DNA from: Steromphala cineraria
Lineage: Eukaryota > Mollusca > Gastropoda > Trochida > Trochidae
Length of the DNA: 64,000 nt
Direction: 5' to 3'
NCBI GenBank assembly: GCA_916613615.1
Contig: OU744724.1
Location: 21,872,171 to 21,936,170, forward strand
The translations under genes were made by a program, and so were the position numbers. The notes beneath the pieces are model-generated. The model did not search any database. It saw only the letters and a program-made list of their open reading frames with translations, and was not told the DNA's origin. Shown here in pieces: positions 9,401 to 20,918 of the stretch (the first letter of the stretch is position 1; each line of letters starts with the position of its first letter).

Positions 9401-12400
9401 AGGCGACATAAGTGGGCATCTGTTTTCTCTTTCATATCCATCAGCATCGTCTTGGTTACAATGAAAGTACCATCAACCTGCAAAATAATCATTAAATTTC
9501 AATTTTCCAAAATGTTATCCTTGTGTGTCAAAATTTTTTATGTGGAAACAATTATTTGATATTCATGATATAGGTCATTTTAGGAGTCGATAAAAATCAT
9601 ACCGTTAAAGTTTTCAGCATCCATTCAATCTTCCTCAGATCTGACTCCACTATTCTAAACCTTCGTACATTTTGAGTCACTAGGTTGATACCATCGTCGG
9701 AGGAGCGACCTTCTATCCTGCTTGTACGGAAGGGAACTATTTGTTGCAATATCCTTACGCCTCGTAGCCCCTCACCTAGGGCAGGATTCATAACAGTCAG
9801 CGTGAAGCTATCATCAGCCATTTCTGTGTATTTATTTTCTGTTTTGCCTCGACAACTTGCAGAGTTTACTGAGCAGCTATCCGTGTTCCCCAAATACGCT
9901 GAAATAACATCGGCCTTGAACTTTCTTAGCTGGGGGTCATTCACAACCCCTCCATCGTTGGTCTTCCTGATGACAATCATAAATTGGTAAACATAGGATT
10001 TAAACCATCAACACTCATGGGATAGCTGGTAATAGATAATGATATTTGTTTGACAAATCACTGTTCATGCATCTGATGATTTTTGTTTGTCAAAGAATAA
10101 TGTTGATTTCTTCAAATGCATGAGGGTTAGGTAAAGATATAGTGTAACATCAGTTCTTGTGATACTTAATTCACCGATGTACGTATCTTTGACTTTAAAA
10201 CTTGACTTTTAAATTTTGCCTCAATTAAATTGCTCAACAAACTTAATCTTCTCTTTTAAAAAATAGCCCTGAAAATAGCATTTTGGACATTATCATATAC
10301 AAATTGTATCCCAAGACATAGAAGACATATGGTATTGTATGGTCAAATGCATATTGTCACAAATCTAAGGAGGTACCCAAGACAGTTAGATTGATTTGGA
10401 CACATGGAAAATGATCTGACGACACCAACTGACCAAGTATCCCACCACCAGTGCTCTTTGCCGGCCATCTCCGTGTAGTTGACTGGGACTCTATACTCGG
10501 ACAGAAGTCGGTACATACGTCTCACGTAGAATGGGTGCACAGTTCGGTCGTCACTGCCAATACGAGCCAACACAGGTATTCCCTGAAAGTATTTCTAATC
10601 GTATTTGCCAAGCTCAACAAACAATTTTAGTTAGGTATACAAATTTGATTATATATGATGCAATATCAAACTATTAAAGGAGAAAAATCTTATTATCCTT
10701 ATGAAATCATTGTGAATCATTGTTCAAGGATATAGATCACTATCTTCTTTGCTGTATGTGTAAGAGAGGCGTCTTATTCAATCTTGTTTGATATCAACTC
10801 GGACACATTAGATATCTCATTATCAGGCTTGTAACACATGATAACTTATAACATACAGCTACATTCTAGCAGTCTGCTACTCGTCAAGGTTAAACCTTTT
10901 TAAGTCAGATATTACCAGGGCATACAACTAAAGGGTTTGTGAAAATAAATTTTGTCATGTTTTTCCCACAATTTACCTGTAGATTTGAGACATGACGATC
11001 AACATCATTCTCAGAAATGCACGCCTCCATCACACTTTTGACAGCAGAATCTGCATGACTTGTTGCTATGTCATGTCTGGAATTTAACATGGAGGCAATG
11101 TTAATCACTCATATATGCTATCAAAACATAGATATTTTTTATCACGAAATGACAATTAGTTATAAAAACTGTGTTTTCATGAAAATCTAAAAAAAAGCCT
11201 TTTGCATCCACAGAAGCAGAGATCACTCGACCATATCTGCACAGTCATATAACCTATCAACCTTCCTTCTGGCTGCCTAAGATAAGTTTCAAAATTTATA
11301 TTTGATCACTGTTTGGTTTCAATTATAAACATGGCACCCTCAAATTACACAAATCAGCATTTAAAACTTCTCGATCAAATGACACCATTAATAGAATTTT
11401 GCCTGTATGACTTCAACAACAAACGGAGTGGCTCTCTAAGAAATAGTACTTGCTTGAAGAAGAGGTTGCTGTCTCCGTATTCTTCCTTCTTGATCCAGCT
11501 AGCAAGGGAGACAACCCCGAGAGCCCTGTCAGGGTAGTGAGTAGCCAGGTGCCATGAACCATGTCCTCCCATTGAGTGGCCTGTCACAGAATTTATCTTT
11601 AGATTAACTAACGTTTGGCATAATTAAACTGTTTAATCAGGGAAATATCAATGAGATTTTTATAATCCTGTAAGAAAGGCATTTTTTCATTTGCCAGAAT
11701 CTTTCTGAGAAAATTAATTGATAAATATCTTAAACCCTATTTTAAGTGATCCCTATTTTTCTATGAGTATTTCAACTTGATATTGATTTATCTCACCATA
11801 AGTATAAAAATATTTTCAATTTTGTCAATGGGTTCAAAAATGACTAAATCAGCAGTTCCTGAAAAAATCATATTTTCATATTTGCTCATCTCAGAAAAAG
11901 GAAGCAGAATGACTTGAGCTGTGTCATTACAAAAATGACACAGAGAGAGGACATCTGCATATATGGCATCTCTAAACAATCCTCTCACCAGCAAATACCA
12001 CATGATCGGGGTCAGCTTTGTCTGAAATCCAGGAGGCTTCTTGTACAATCTCAGCAAGATTCAACATGGCCGACATGGCCGTCAGAGGACCTGGACCTTC
12101 CCAGTTGTGGGCACCGTGTCTGGAAATAAAGTAGACTTTATCAAGAGTTATGGTAAAAACATCCTGCTTTATTAGCAACATCTGGCCAAGGACAATCTCC
12201 AATAAAGACATACACAGATAAATGTGGTCATGACAAAAGCAAAGGCAGAGATAAAGCAGAGGAGATGAAAGAAAGACTTTATCATCAAGAGCTGAAAAGG
12301 GGAGAGATTCTCAGAGAAGGACTGAATGAAATATGGCGAAGATCGGTGGAAAGAGAGAAGGAGGAGGAAGGTTCTTTTCCTCAGCTATTCAGTACAACAG

Positions 12401-15400
12401 CAACATCTGACAAATGACTATCTCCAACAAAGTCATACCAGAAGTCGAGGCAGAGAAAGAGCAGGAGATTGAGGTGGATAGGTCATGTCACAAGTTGCAA
12501 TACCAAAAGTAACTACGCTTGACACCAGCTGAGAAGTGAAGAGAAAGACGGAATGAAATATGGCGAAGATATGTGGAAGTAGGGAAGAAGGAGGCAGGTT
12601 GGACATGGGTACAAATAGACAAACAGCTGTGGTATTTATGAGTATAATTCTTACGTGCCACAGGTATCACAAGAATTATATAAGGAAGTATATCCGCACA
12701 TTTAATTCTGCAGAATTTCTTCATCAGGCCAAATGCCTCTGCAGATTCGAATACACTGAGGTAGCAGGATGCCATTTGATACCATGACCAAGAACATTTT
12801 CATTTGTGACTATCAATAATGTTGCTGTAATGGAACTAGAAACAGCAACCAGCATGTGTTACCACACTTGTTATTAATGCCTTATACACTCAACTTTATC
12901 TGCAAACTGAACAGTCTTGGTGTGCAATCAATGAGTGTTTAACTCAATGTCTCATTTGTCAATATAAATTAAAATAGCAGCCATGTAAATTTTTCTGTTC
13001 ATCTGACATGACATCAAACCTGTTCAAAATCATGTCAAAAGAGCATAAGACACAGATCTAGATAATTGAATCCTTTTAATATTGCTAGATCAACCACTGG
13101 ACCATGTGAATGATTTTATTAGTTCTAATAATGTTGAATACACTTCTGTACAATGATTCTTACAATAAAGATAATAATTTATCACTAACCTTGTCGGGGC
13201 AACAAGCCAGGCATTCTCAACTCCAAACTCGTAGTCTGTCCCCACCATCTTCTTATAACTGTCTGCTTGATTCTGTGGAGGGACTGTCGTTCCATGGAGG
13301 GACAATACGATTGGACAGAGCTGTCCAGGACAGGATCTGATTGGTTGAACAGCAGCACTATGTTGAATGGAGCCATCATGATCCAGGAATGTGAACAAGT
13401 AGGATTCTCCAGATTTTCTACATCGTATGTCAAGCGGAAAATTTTCTTGACCCTCTGATGTTGATATTGTTATTTCTATTTCAATGTCTTTGCATGTTGA
13501 TAATATTTTTGGAGATTCATTGATTATTTTCACATGAATGGGTTTTACTTGTCCTGGAGCGATTGAAAGTTCATTTTTCAATACTTTCATTTCAAGCATT
13601 TCCCCTTCAGACTGGTCAGTAACACTTATTCGAAAATTCTTAAGCCATTTTGTAGGATGGTAATTTGCAATTGGAAAAGATATATATTGTCCAAAAATAT
13701 AACCATCATACAAATCTGGTAAATATGTTGGAACAAATATTTCAAAGTTTTTAGGTTCAATTGATAAAATACATCGAAACGTAACTGTCACTTTAGCTCT
13801 GAGTCTAACCTGAAGAGTATGGGTGCCTCGGTCAAGGGCAACTCCGAAACTAAACTTCTCTCTGTGATACAAGTCTCCAACATACATCCTTCCATCAATA
13901 TACACAGTACTCACACCCATACACTGAACTACTAAATTCAAATTGTCTTCATTTACAGCAAAATCTCCCACAATCCACCCCTGCCATTCCGTGATGCCCA
14001 TTGATCCGATTGAACTTACAAGGTCATTCCAGTTGAGCTCTGGACGAACTGTAATGAATTGTTTACTTGACTTTTGGTTATAAGTCAACCATTTTACTTC
14101 ACCCTTAGGCATGATCTCGGAATAAAATGTACTCCCTTTCTGTAATCTATATCTGGAAACATTTCGAATTCCTCCGAATGCTTCAATTGGGTCACCATCA
14201 AGTTCCATCTTTCCCATAACAAATGGACCAATGAAATGCCAGTCCTTAACAAAAGGGGTGTGTTTTCCTGTGTGTTTGACAGCCTGTTTGAAGCATGCAT
14301 TGCTCTGTGACGAGAGCTTTGCATTCTGGGAGAATATTGTTCCCAGACTAGACCACAAGAATCCATCGTCGGGGAAATCTTTCAGGTATTGAATTATGCA
14401 GCTTGCAGTTGTGTCATCCTGAAAACAATCATATTCTTAGAGTTAAAAGGCATTGAGAGTTTCATTGGGTAGAATTTGATTGTAAATCTGATACACAACA
14501 TGTCAATTAGTGGCAATACAAAAACGTAAGAAAGGTCTAGTGAAGAATTGTACTTAAGATTGACATTGCACAATAAAAATTATATAGTATGAATAATTCA
14601 TATCTAGAACCTCAACTTTAATCTTTAAATATGAAAACATAATTTCAACTAAAGGCTTTTGATCAACTTAATTTTCGTTACTAAGGGTCAAAATAAGTCT
14701 TATAACATATCTAGCCAATCGGACAAGTGCATTTCTAAAACTAATATAAATCATATATCTAATGATTAATATGATGTTTGAATATTGATGATGTCATTCC
14801 TTTTTGTGTTTCATTTCTTTTTGTTACCAGACACAAGACTTAATTGAATAACTGTTTAATTCATTTACTCAGAGTTTCTATGAATTCAATACTCACCTCT
14901 GTTACTAGCCTAAGGTTCTCAATACTTTTTCTATTGACCTTTTTTAGGCTGCATTTGAACCCTCCCTTAGACAATCTCTTCTCCTCATTCTCCAATAACT
15001 CTTTATAGGCAATCTGAAAAATATATACTATATTAACATGAATGAAAAAATAACCAGCATAAAAATTCTTTCTTATATTGTTTCTACTTTTTTCCCCTTA
15101 TAGTCCACACCAATAGAATGAACCAACAATGGCAACCAAAATATGTCCCACTTGAACAGTATGCTTCCTACAAATATTAAGTGACTTGTGAAGTATGTTA
15201 GTTAGTGAGTGAGTTATTGTTTAGCACTGTTGCTATTAGATTAGTGACATACAATTTATAAACAGGAATGTTCTCTAAACAGGTTTGGTGAATGGAGTAT
15301 GTAATAGATAAATGATGACACAAGGGGTGTATACGAAATATCAGCGAGCTATCATCTCACGAGGGGGCAGAGCCCCCAGGTGAGTGATAGCAAGCTGATA

Positions 15401-16734
15401 TTTCGAATACACCCCTTGTGTCATCACGTATCTGTTTTATTCAATGGGAAATATCTTGCGACCTTTCACCCGAAATCAACATTCCCTGCATGATCATCTT
15501 TTAGATCAGTCTGAAGAAACCGGCCAGCGACAAATGTCGGAATGCCCCTATGAAACGATAAAATAGTTTTGATGGTTTTGGGATGACCTGACCTTCTCTC
15601 CTCTAAGCAGCATATGCAACTTATATTTACTAAAATAAGGTAACATTGATTTATTAAAGGATGTATTTAATTTAATTGTGAAACGTAAATTTTACAACCA
15701 GTGCTCGTGTTTAAATTACTTGAATTTATTTTTCAGCCGAATCATTTTTGGTCCTTTTGGCAAATTATTTTGTAAAAGGGGTTAGCTTTTAATGACCGAA
15801 AAGTTAAGATTATGATTATTAGCTCGATAATATATATCTATAGTTTTCCGGGATGCCACTGAATTTCTGCAGTTAGTGATGTCTTTTGTTTTTTTTCCAC
15901 TGCAAAATGTTTTATAGTTAGTTATATCATCGAGTGACTGAGCGTTTTTTATTTCTTTGATCTTGGCCTACATGGTTGAATGTACAACAATGTTGAACTT
16001 TTTAAGGCCGTCAGCCAGATATTGCTAGCTCCGCCCTCAAACTGCCTCGCTCCTTAATTCATGATTGTTGAATCAGCACGTCGGAATTAACTGTGGTGAT
16101 ATTTTCGTGACGTAATAGATATCAGCTTGAGTTTTTTTAGTACATGATTTACTGTTGCAAAAATTTGAAAGGAAAATATGCCGCCCATTGGATATTATAT
16201 ATTTATATATAGATCTACTCCATTCACCAGAGAATCCATTTGTCACGGAGTGAGATATCAATTCGCGACTTTCACAATAATTTTTCGACTTGCATTTGGG
16301 TACGCTTCCGGTTTGTTCGCTGTGTAGAATTCCACACAGCGAACAAACCGGAAGCGTACCCAAATGCAAGTCGAAAAATTATTGTGAAAGTCGCGAATGC
16401 GATTCTTTTCATGGAAACAACTGTAAACAGAGAAAAGTGTCAACTCAAGTTTTGGGAAATGGATGTCATTATATATTCAATCTATGTAAATCTTTAATTA
16501 TGCAGGCAATGTATAACTCATTTTATTATATATGTATAACTCAATCCATTTAAGTAAATATATAATGCAAATACAGAGAATTCAGAAAACACTCGAGTCA
16601 AATCAAATTTAATATGTATAATTAATGTCTTAAAATTCAGAATCAATGGTTGATGTTGCCCTTACATTCCCATCTTTCTTCTTAGCTGCACAATCTATGA
16701 CAATGTACAGAACTAATATAATGAGACATTTCAT
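6446..16734 (-). CDS. Secreted S9-like alpha/beta hydrolase (prolyl-oligopeptidase/esterase fold), 13 exons, 1005 aa
   Basis: Coding exons in order: 16734-16666, 15013-14897, 14418-13190, 12119-11989, 11580-11454, 11076-10977, 10582-10434, 9966-9603, 9477-9390, 8701-8594, 8235-8017, 7365-7190, 6586-6446. Phases agree throughout and total 3018 nt including TAA. Residues 1-17 (MKCLIILVLYIVIDCAA) look like a signal peptide. Residues about 63-430 form a beta-rich N-terminal region, with a motif near W122 and GPF. The catalytic domain has LSLHG near 437 and the nucleophile elbow GHSMGGHG (Ser518). RIGSDDRTVHP (Asp603) and GKEHWWW (His635) complete a plausible Ser-Asp-His triad. A C-terminal domain of about 360 residues ends with Cys residues. 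The exact family and substrate are unknown; peptidase or esterase are both possible. All introns are GT-AG except intron 5, which must be GC-AG. Confidence 0.88.
8594..8701 (-). other. Exon 10 of the hydrolase, beginning with a 5' splice-site sequence
   Basis: This 108-nt exon starts directly after the acceptor CCTGCAG with GTGAGTGGGG, itself a consensus donor. The intron after the exon starts with GTGAGTGGGA. The upstream exon ends AAAAG, so joining it to this exon rebuilds AAAAG|GTGAGT, a strong donor. Both ends are phase 1 and the length is a multiple of three, so loss of the exon would stay in frame. This is the layout of a recursive-splicing exon. Confidence 0.55.
11452..11453 (-). other. 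GC-type 5' splice site (GC-AG intron) of hydrolase exon 5
   Basis: Exon 5 ends at 11454 and the intron begins GCAAGTAC. The only nearby GT donor, three bases later, leaves phase 0 and creates an immediate stop (TGA) in the next exon. The GC site restores the frame as K-H-D-I and the GCAAGT core matches U1 apart from the C. The acceptor is the CAG at 11077-11079. Confidence 0.75.
12235..12640 (+). mobile_element. Decayed LINE 3' fragments in a hydrolase intron
   Basis: The plus strand contains remnants readable as RRLRWIGHV followed by a segment resembling the T/EWRR...E..W tail of non-LTR retrotransposon proteins. The similar words at about 12320-12360 and 12550-12600 (GAATGAAATATGGCGAAGAT shared) indicate two partial tandem copies. 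There is no intact frame. Identification comes from these few words only. Confidence 0.45.
15307..15431. repeat. Foldback repeat in hydrolase intron 1
   Basis: The arms of about 54 nt share TGATGACACAAGGGGTGTAT and CGAAATATCAGC in inverted order, with few mismatches. The loop contains a second small hairpin, GGGGGC-AGA-GCCCCC. It is likely a foldback MITE. Confidence 0.8.
16261..16398. repeat. 138-bp near-perfect palindrome in hydrolase intron 1
   Basis: Bases 16261-16325 and 16334-16398 are exact reverse complements (65 nt each). The central 8 bases pair except for one position (16326 against 16333), and the centre is an EcoRI-type GAATTC. A palindrome this clean could extrude a cruciform, form an RNA hairpin in the pre-mRNA, be a very recent inverted duplication, or be an assembly artefact. 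Confidence 0.9.
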
Positions 16735-17599
16735 GCTGATATTCTGTCACGTTTCATTTGCTCGCGGTTTCAACTTTACAGCAACAACTCCAAACAGTGC
16801 ATTACGGCTAACGATGAACGGAGCTTCGTCGGTGTCATTTATGATTGTTGTGAATAAAGTGACGCAAAACTTAATGTAGTTTCATTAAACCTTTATATGT
16901 GTCTGATTACATACATAAACTATTTTGATTGCTTACATGTTATCAGAGTAATATTAGAGACATTTAGTAAGTTAACATTGTCGTAAAACTAATTTCATCA
17001 TAATACTACCCTAATGACACATTGCATATCTGTTTGCTACTTCAGGATCTGAGATGTTGCTTGGTGTGTGCATTATAGCTAAAGGTGATCCTCTAATGAA
17101 TGTGACTGAGATTCATTCTATTCCATTGCCACCTCAAACTTACATTGATATGCCCTGTCGCACTTGGAGTGTACACAAGAAATTGAAAATAATCAAAATG
17201 TGAAAATATAGATTATATATAAAATGGCATCCATTCCCTATACAAGTCGACTTCATTAGGGGAGATCTTATCTACATGTAAGTATATTTCTAAACATGGA
17301 TCATTTCAAATCACTGTGGAGCTGTACTCCAATCTATAACTTGTTCATAAATATGTGATTTATTTGCCTCCAAGTGGTTCTTGTGTAGTCAGTGTCGTCA
17401 AATATTGTTTTTTGTTGGTAATATAACAGCATCTGTCAACAAATACACGACATATTTCTGTGTGATCTTAATTGGAGCTGTATTTCCTATCGTTAAAGTA
17501 ACACAAGAAACTGATTTGAAGATAGTTGTAGGATGAACAGTCTGAAAAAGGAACAACACATTCGAGTGACCTCTGCACGTTACGATGATGTGCATGGAG

Positions 17600-17635
17600 C
17601 ACGTGCTACACATGCACACTAAATTGAGTCACGTG
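17600..17635. promoter_or_regulatory. Pair of CACGTG E-boxes upstream of the hydrolase gene
   Basis: Two perfect E-boxes, each followed by CT, lie at 17600-17605 and 17630-17635, about 0.9 kb upstream of the hydrolase ATG. AGATAAG (GATA-type) motifs follow near 17682-17695. Function is only inferred from motif identity. Confidence 0.25.
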
Positions 17636-18044
17636 CTGCACGAACTATGTAATAAGTCAACGGGATTTTGTTATTTTAATATAAGATAAGATAAGACTTT
17701 ATTTATCCACAAGGAAAATTTCGTTAACATTCATGTGAGCTCGTGAACATAAACAAGTATGAATATGAATACTGAAACATCAAATAGCTTAAAGGGGCAG
17801 TAGCACGTTTTAAGGGGGAACATAAGATGATGTCAGGAAAATTAAAATAAATGGTTCCAAATGAAAGACAATGTATTTAAACTAAATGGAGCAGTAATAA
17901 TTCAAATATATAACGTAAGGTTCAGCCATGCGATTCCTTTATCTTACAAAAATGAATTAAAGGTGTTCACAAAAAAATGGCCGCCAATGGATTTTATGTG
18001 AATCCTCAAACTTTGTCCTCTGACTATGGGTGATTGGCTTGTTA

Positions 18045-19021
18045 GGCCGGATTTACACTACGTCCGAATTTTTTACGCTGCGTTGACGCGTGCGATTTGA
18101 TGGTATACACTAGGTCCGTTTCGCATGCGATTTACATGCGATGCGATGCGATGCGTTAAAAGTAATATGTGTGTATGTGTGTATGTATGTATGTATGTAT
18201 GTATGTATGTATGTATGTATGTATGTATGTATGTATGTATGTATGTATGTATGTATGTATGTATGTATGTATGTATGTATGTATGTATGTATGTATGTAT
18301 GTATGTATGTATGTATGTATGTATGTATGTATGTATGTATGTATGTATGTATGTATGTATGTATGTATGTATGTATGTATGTATGTATGTATGTATGTAT
18401 GTATGTATGTATGTATGTATGTATGTATGTATGTATGTATGTATGTATGTATGTATGTATGTATGTATGTATGTATGTATGTATGTATGTATGTATGTAT
18501 GTATGTATGTATGTATGTATGTATGTATGTATGTATGTATGTATGTATGTATGTATGTATGTATGTATGTATGTATGTATGTATGTATGTATGTATGTAT
18601 GTATGTATGTATGTATGTATGTATGTATGTATGTATGTATGTATGTATGTATGTATGTATGTACGTACGTATGTATGTATGTATGCGTGTGTGTGTGTGT
18701 TCAAATCAATTGGTTTTATATTCTTGTGAATAACGCATTTAAACACATAAACACATGCAATACTATACCTACCCGACTGACTGTTTGTTCCACGTGGTGG
18801 GGAAATACCTTTTCCGATGATGAAAATATGACGTCACACAGGGAATTCCATTGCGAATTCGCAAAAAAATAGAACAGGTTCTATTTTATTCGCAACGCAA
18901 CGCAACGCATTGGAAAAACGGACGTAGTGTATGCCGGCTCATTGAAAACAACGTGTTGCGTTCTTATGCGATTTTTTTTAACGCATCGCATTGAAAAAAC
19001 GGACGAAGTGTAAACCCCGCC
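18045..19021. mobile_element. Nested MITE carrying the GTAT microsatellite
   Basis: The terminal inverted repeats are GGCCGGATTTACACTACGTC on the left and an imperfect inverted partner ending CCCCGCC on the right, flanked by TA on each side. Subterminal parts are rich in GCGATGCG and CGCAACGCAACG repeats. No protein is encoded. The TA target would suit a Tc1/mariner-type mover, but superfamily is uncertain. Confidence 0.7.
18167..18700. repeat. (GTAT)n microsatellite, about 120 perfect units
   Basis: Bases 18181-18660 are an unbroken GTAT array. The edges degrade to GTGT and GTAC/GTGTGT. Long open frames on both strands here (MYVCMYVC and YIHTYIHT patterns) are artefacts of the repeat. Confidence 0.98.
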
Positions 19022-19130
19022 TAATGTGATTTTTGACACTGTCAATATAATACATTAGGCATTTACTTACAATTATAAGTGCAATTTTTAAAATATAAAA
19101 TTATCAAAAAACGTGCTACTGCCCCTTTAA

Positions 19131-20918
19131 AATATCAATACATTACAATCATTAAATAAATATCAAAAATACAAAGGTAACATTAAGACTGGTATCATCA
19201 GTAGGTATTAATACTACACGTTTAAGAAAACCTAAAAAAGTTAGCTATATACACGTAAGAAGGGAATGTCACATTGTGCATATAAACGAAAACGAAAGTA
19301 GCGGTGAATCGGTATGCAGTGGTTCCCGCGTGCATCGAAGACGATATATCTTGCTAAAAGTTCCTGCATTGCATGCTTTACACCATGAGAAATCAACATG
19401 TGAAATGGTGAAAGGTTTTAGCATGCAGTGATTAATCTACTTCCGAGTAGCGGGCTCGCTGCCACAAATTCTTGTGAGTCCCGGTAGTCCTCCAATAAAA
19501 AAAAGAGCCATGGGGTCTGTAGCTCATCAGACTTTTGATGGAAATAGGTTTTTAAGGTTTTGACCCCTGTGACCCCATTTGAGGTCATGAGGTAACCAAA
19601 TCTACAATTTAGAATCTTCATTGACCAAGGAGTCTACACACAACTCTTCAGCTCTTTAGACCTTTTGGAACTGGAGAAGATGAATTCTTGTGAGTCCCTG
19701 TACGGTAGTCCTCCAATAAGTAAGCAAATAGTACCACATAGAGAATTTTGCTTCCATCGACTCACAGTTTATAATTTTATAAATGAGTCCTTTATGAATT
19801 TTATGAGTAATTGAATCAGGAGTCTGGGGTAATTAATAGTCCTAATCTCAGTCTTAGTTAATAATACGATGAACAAATAATTGGGATTGTCCGTATATGT
19901 ATATGTCCTTACTAAGGTATCAATTGACTTACCATACCTTTATCGATGTCATAATACTTTTCCAAATATTATTTTCTCGACCTGGCTATGAAATGGTCAT
20001 CAAAATATCGAAAAACAATCTGCCACTTAATCTCATGAATAATTCTATGAATAATCACGGTAGATTAAACAAATTTACATTTCAAATTAACACCATTGTG
20101 TTTTTCAGCAGTCCATTTATGATGTAATGCGGCTAACACTTTAATTACAGACATGCCGTGTTGAATTTCATTCAATTGGCTTTATCTGACACAAAGTTTT
20201 TAAAATCGTGAAATTCATACATGCATACCAAAGAGTAGGATGGATTACAACTTCTTTATTGTATTAGAATACGACGTTTCTAGGCAACCCGTGCCCCTTC
20301 ATCGGGTAAGTGACTCTTTGTCATATCAACTACCAACTTCTATATATGCCTTTATCAAGAATTTGATTCATACATGTACAAAGTATACTCATCCTTATTT
20401 AGTGCATATACTACTATGCAGAAAGTACGTTATGTAGTGCAAATGCTACTATATAAGGGACATGATAAGTTCAGATTAACCATCATGCAGTTTGGCGAAC
20501 TCTCCTTTCGTGGAGGTAAATTAGGCTCAATTTCAAAATGGAGGCGGGCGAGGTTTGCAGGGTGGAATCAATATGGAAATGATCTGAATCTTCATCATGG
20601 ACGACGTCACATGCTGGTGATTCATAGAAAAGAAGTCCTCTTGCACTCAGGGATGAGTGTGGATACGAGTGGTGCAGGTAAAGGCTCGAAACTGACTAAA
20701 ATCAAACAAAAATGTTGAATGAAAATGCTGAATCATGGAATCATACTGCATGCAGCAAAATTGTATTGCAAATGCCCGTTTTGTTGTAAAAAAAATCGTC
20801 GACTTGAATTATTCAGGTGATTGAGCAATACTCGAGGGACAATATTATTAAAATTAAGCATACTGTACTAGTCATTGCAATAGTCGTATTCCTATTAAAT
20901 GTGTCAAAATAATGCCTT
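19131..20918. other. Non-coding stretch with two similar short blocks
   Basis: No gene is recognised. AATTCTTGTGAGTCC followed by GGTAGTCCTCCAATAA occurs near 19466 and again near 19684, the second with a few extra bases. The 114-codon plus-strand frame at 20374-20718 resembles nothing I know and is probably chance. Confidence 0.35.

Larger units (their letters stand above)
17789..19130. mobile_element. TTAA-flanked non-autonomous DNA element, copy 1
   Basis: The ends are TTAAAGGGGCAGTAGCACG and its inverted copy, each including TTAA, as in piggyBac-type insertions. There is no transposase. A second family member lies inverted at 49252-49831 and shares internal blocks such as AAAGACAATGTATTTAAACT and the GAATTAAAGGTGTT region. 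This copy is interrupted by another element at 18045-19021. Confidence 0.8.

Noticed and set aside
16073..16553. Frames across the palindrome that read the same peptide on both strands
   Set aside because: An inverted repeat reads alike on both strands; not evidence of coding.
18125..18872. Long frames of MYVC and YIHT repeats
   Set aside because: Pure translation of the GTAT microsatellite.
20374..20718. 114-codon plus-strand frame
   Set aside because: No similarity I recognise, TE-rich setting, no supporting splice or start context.
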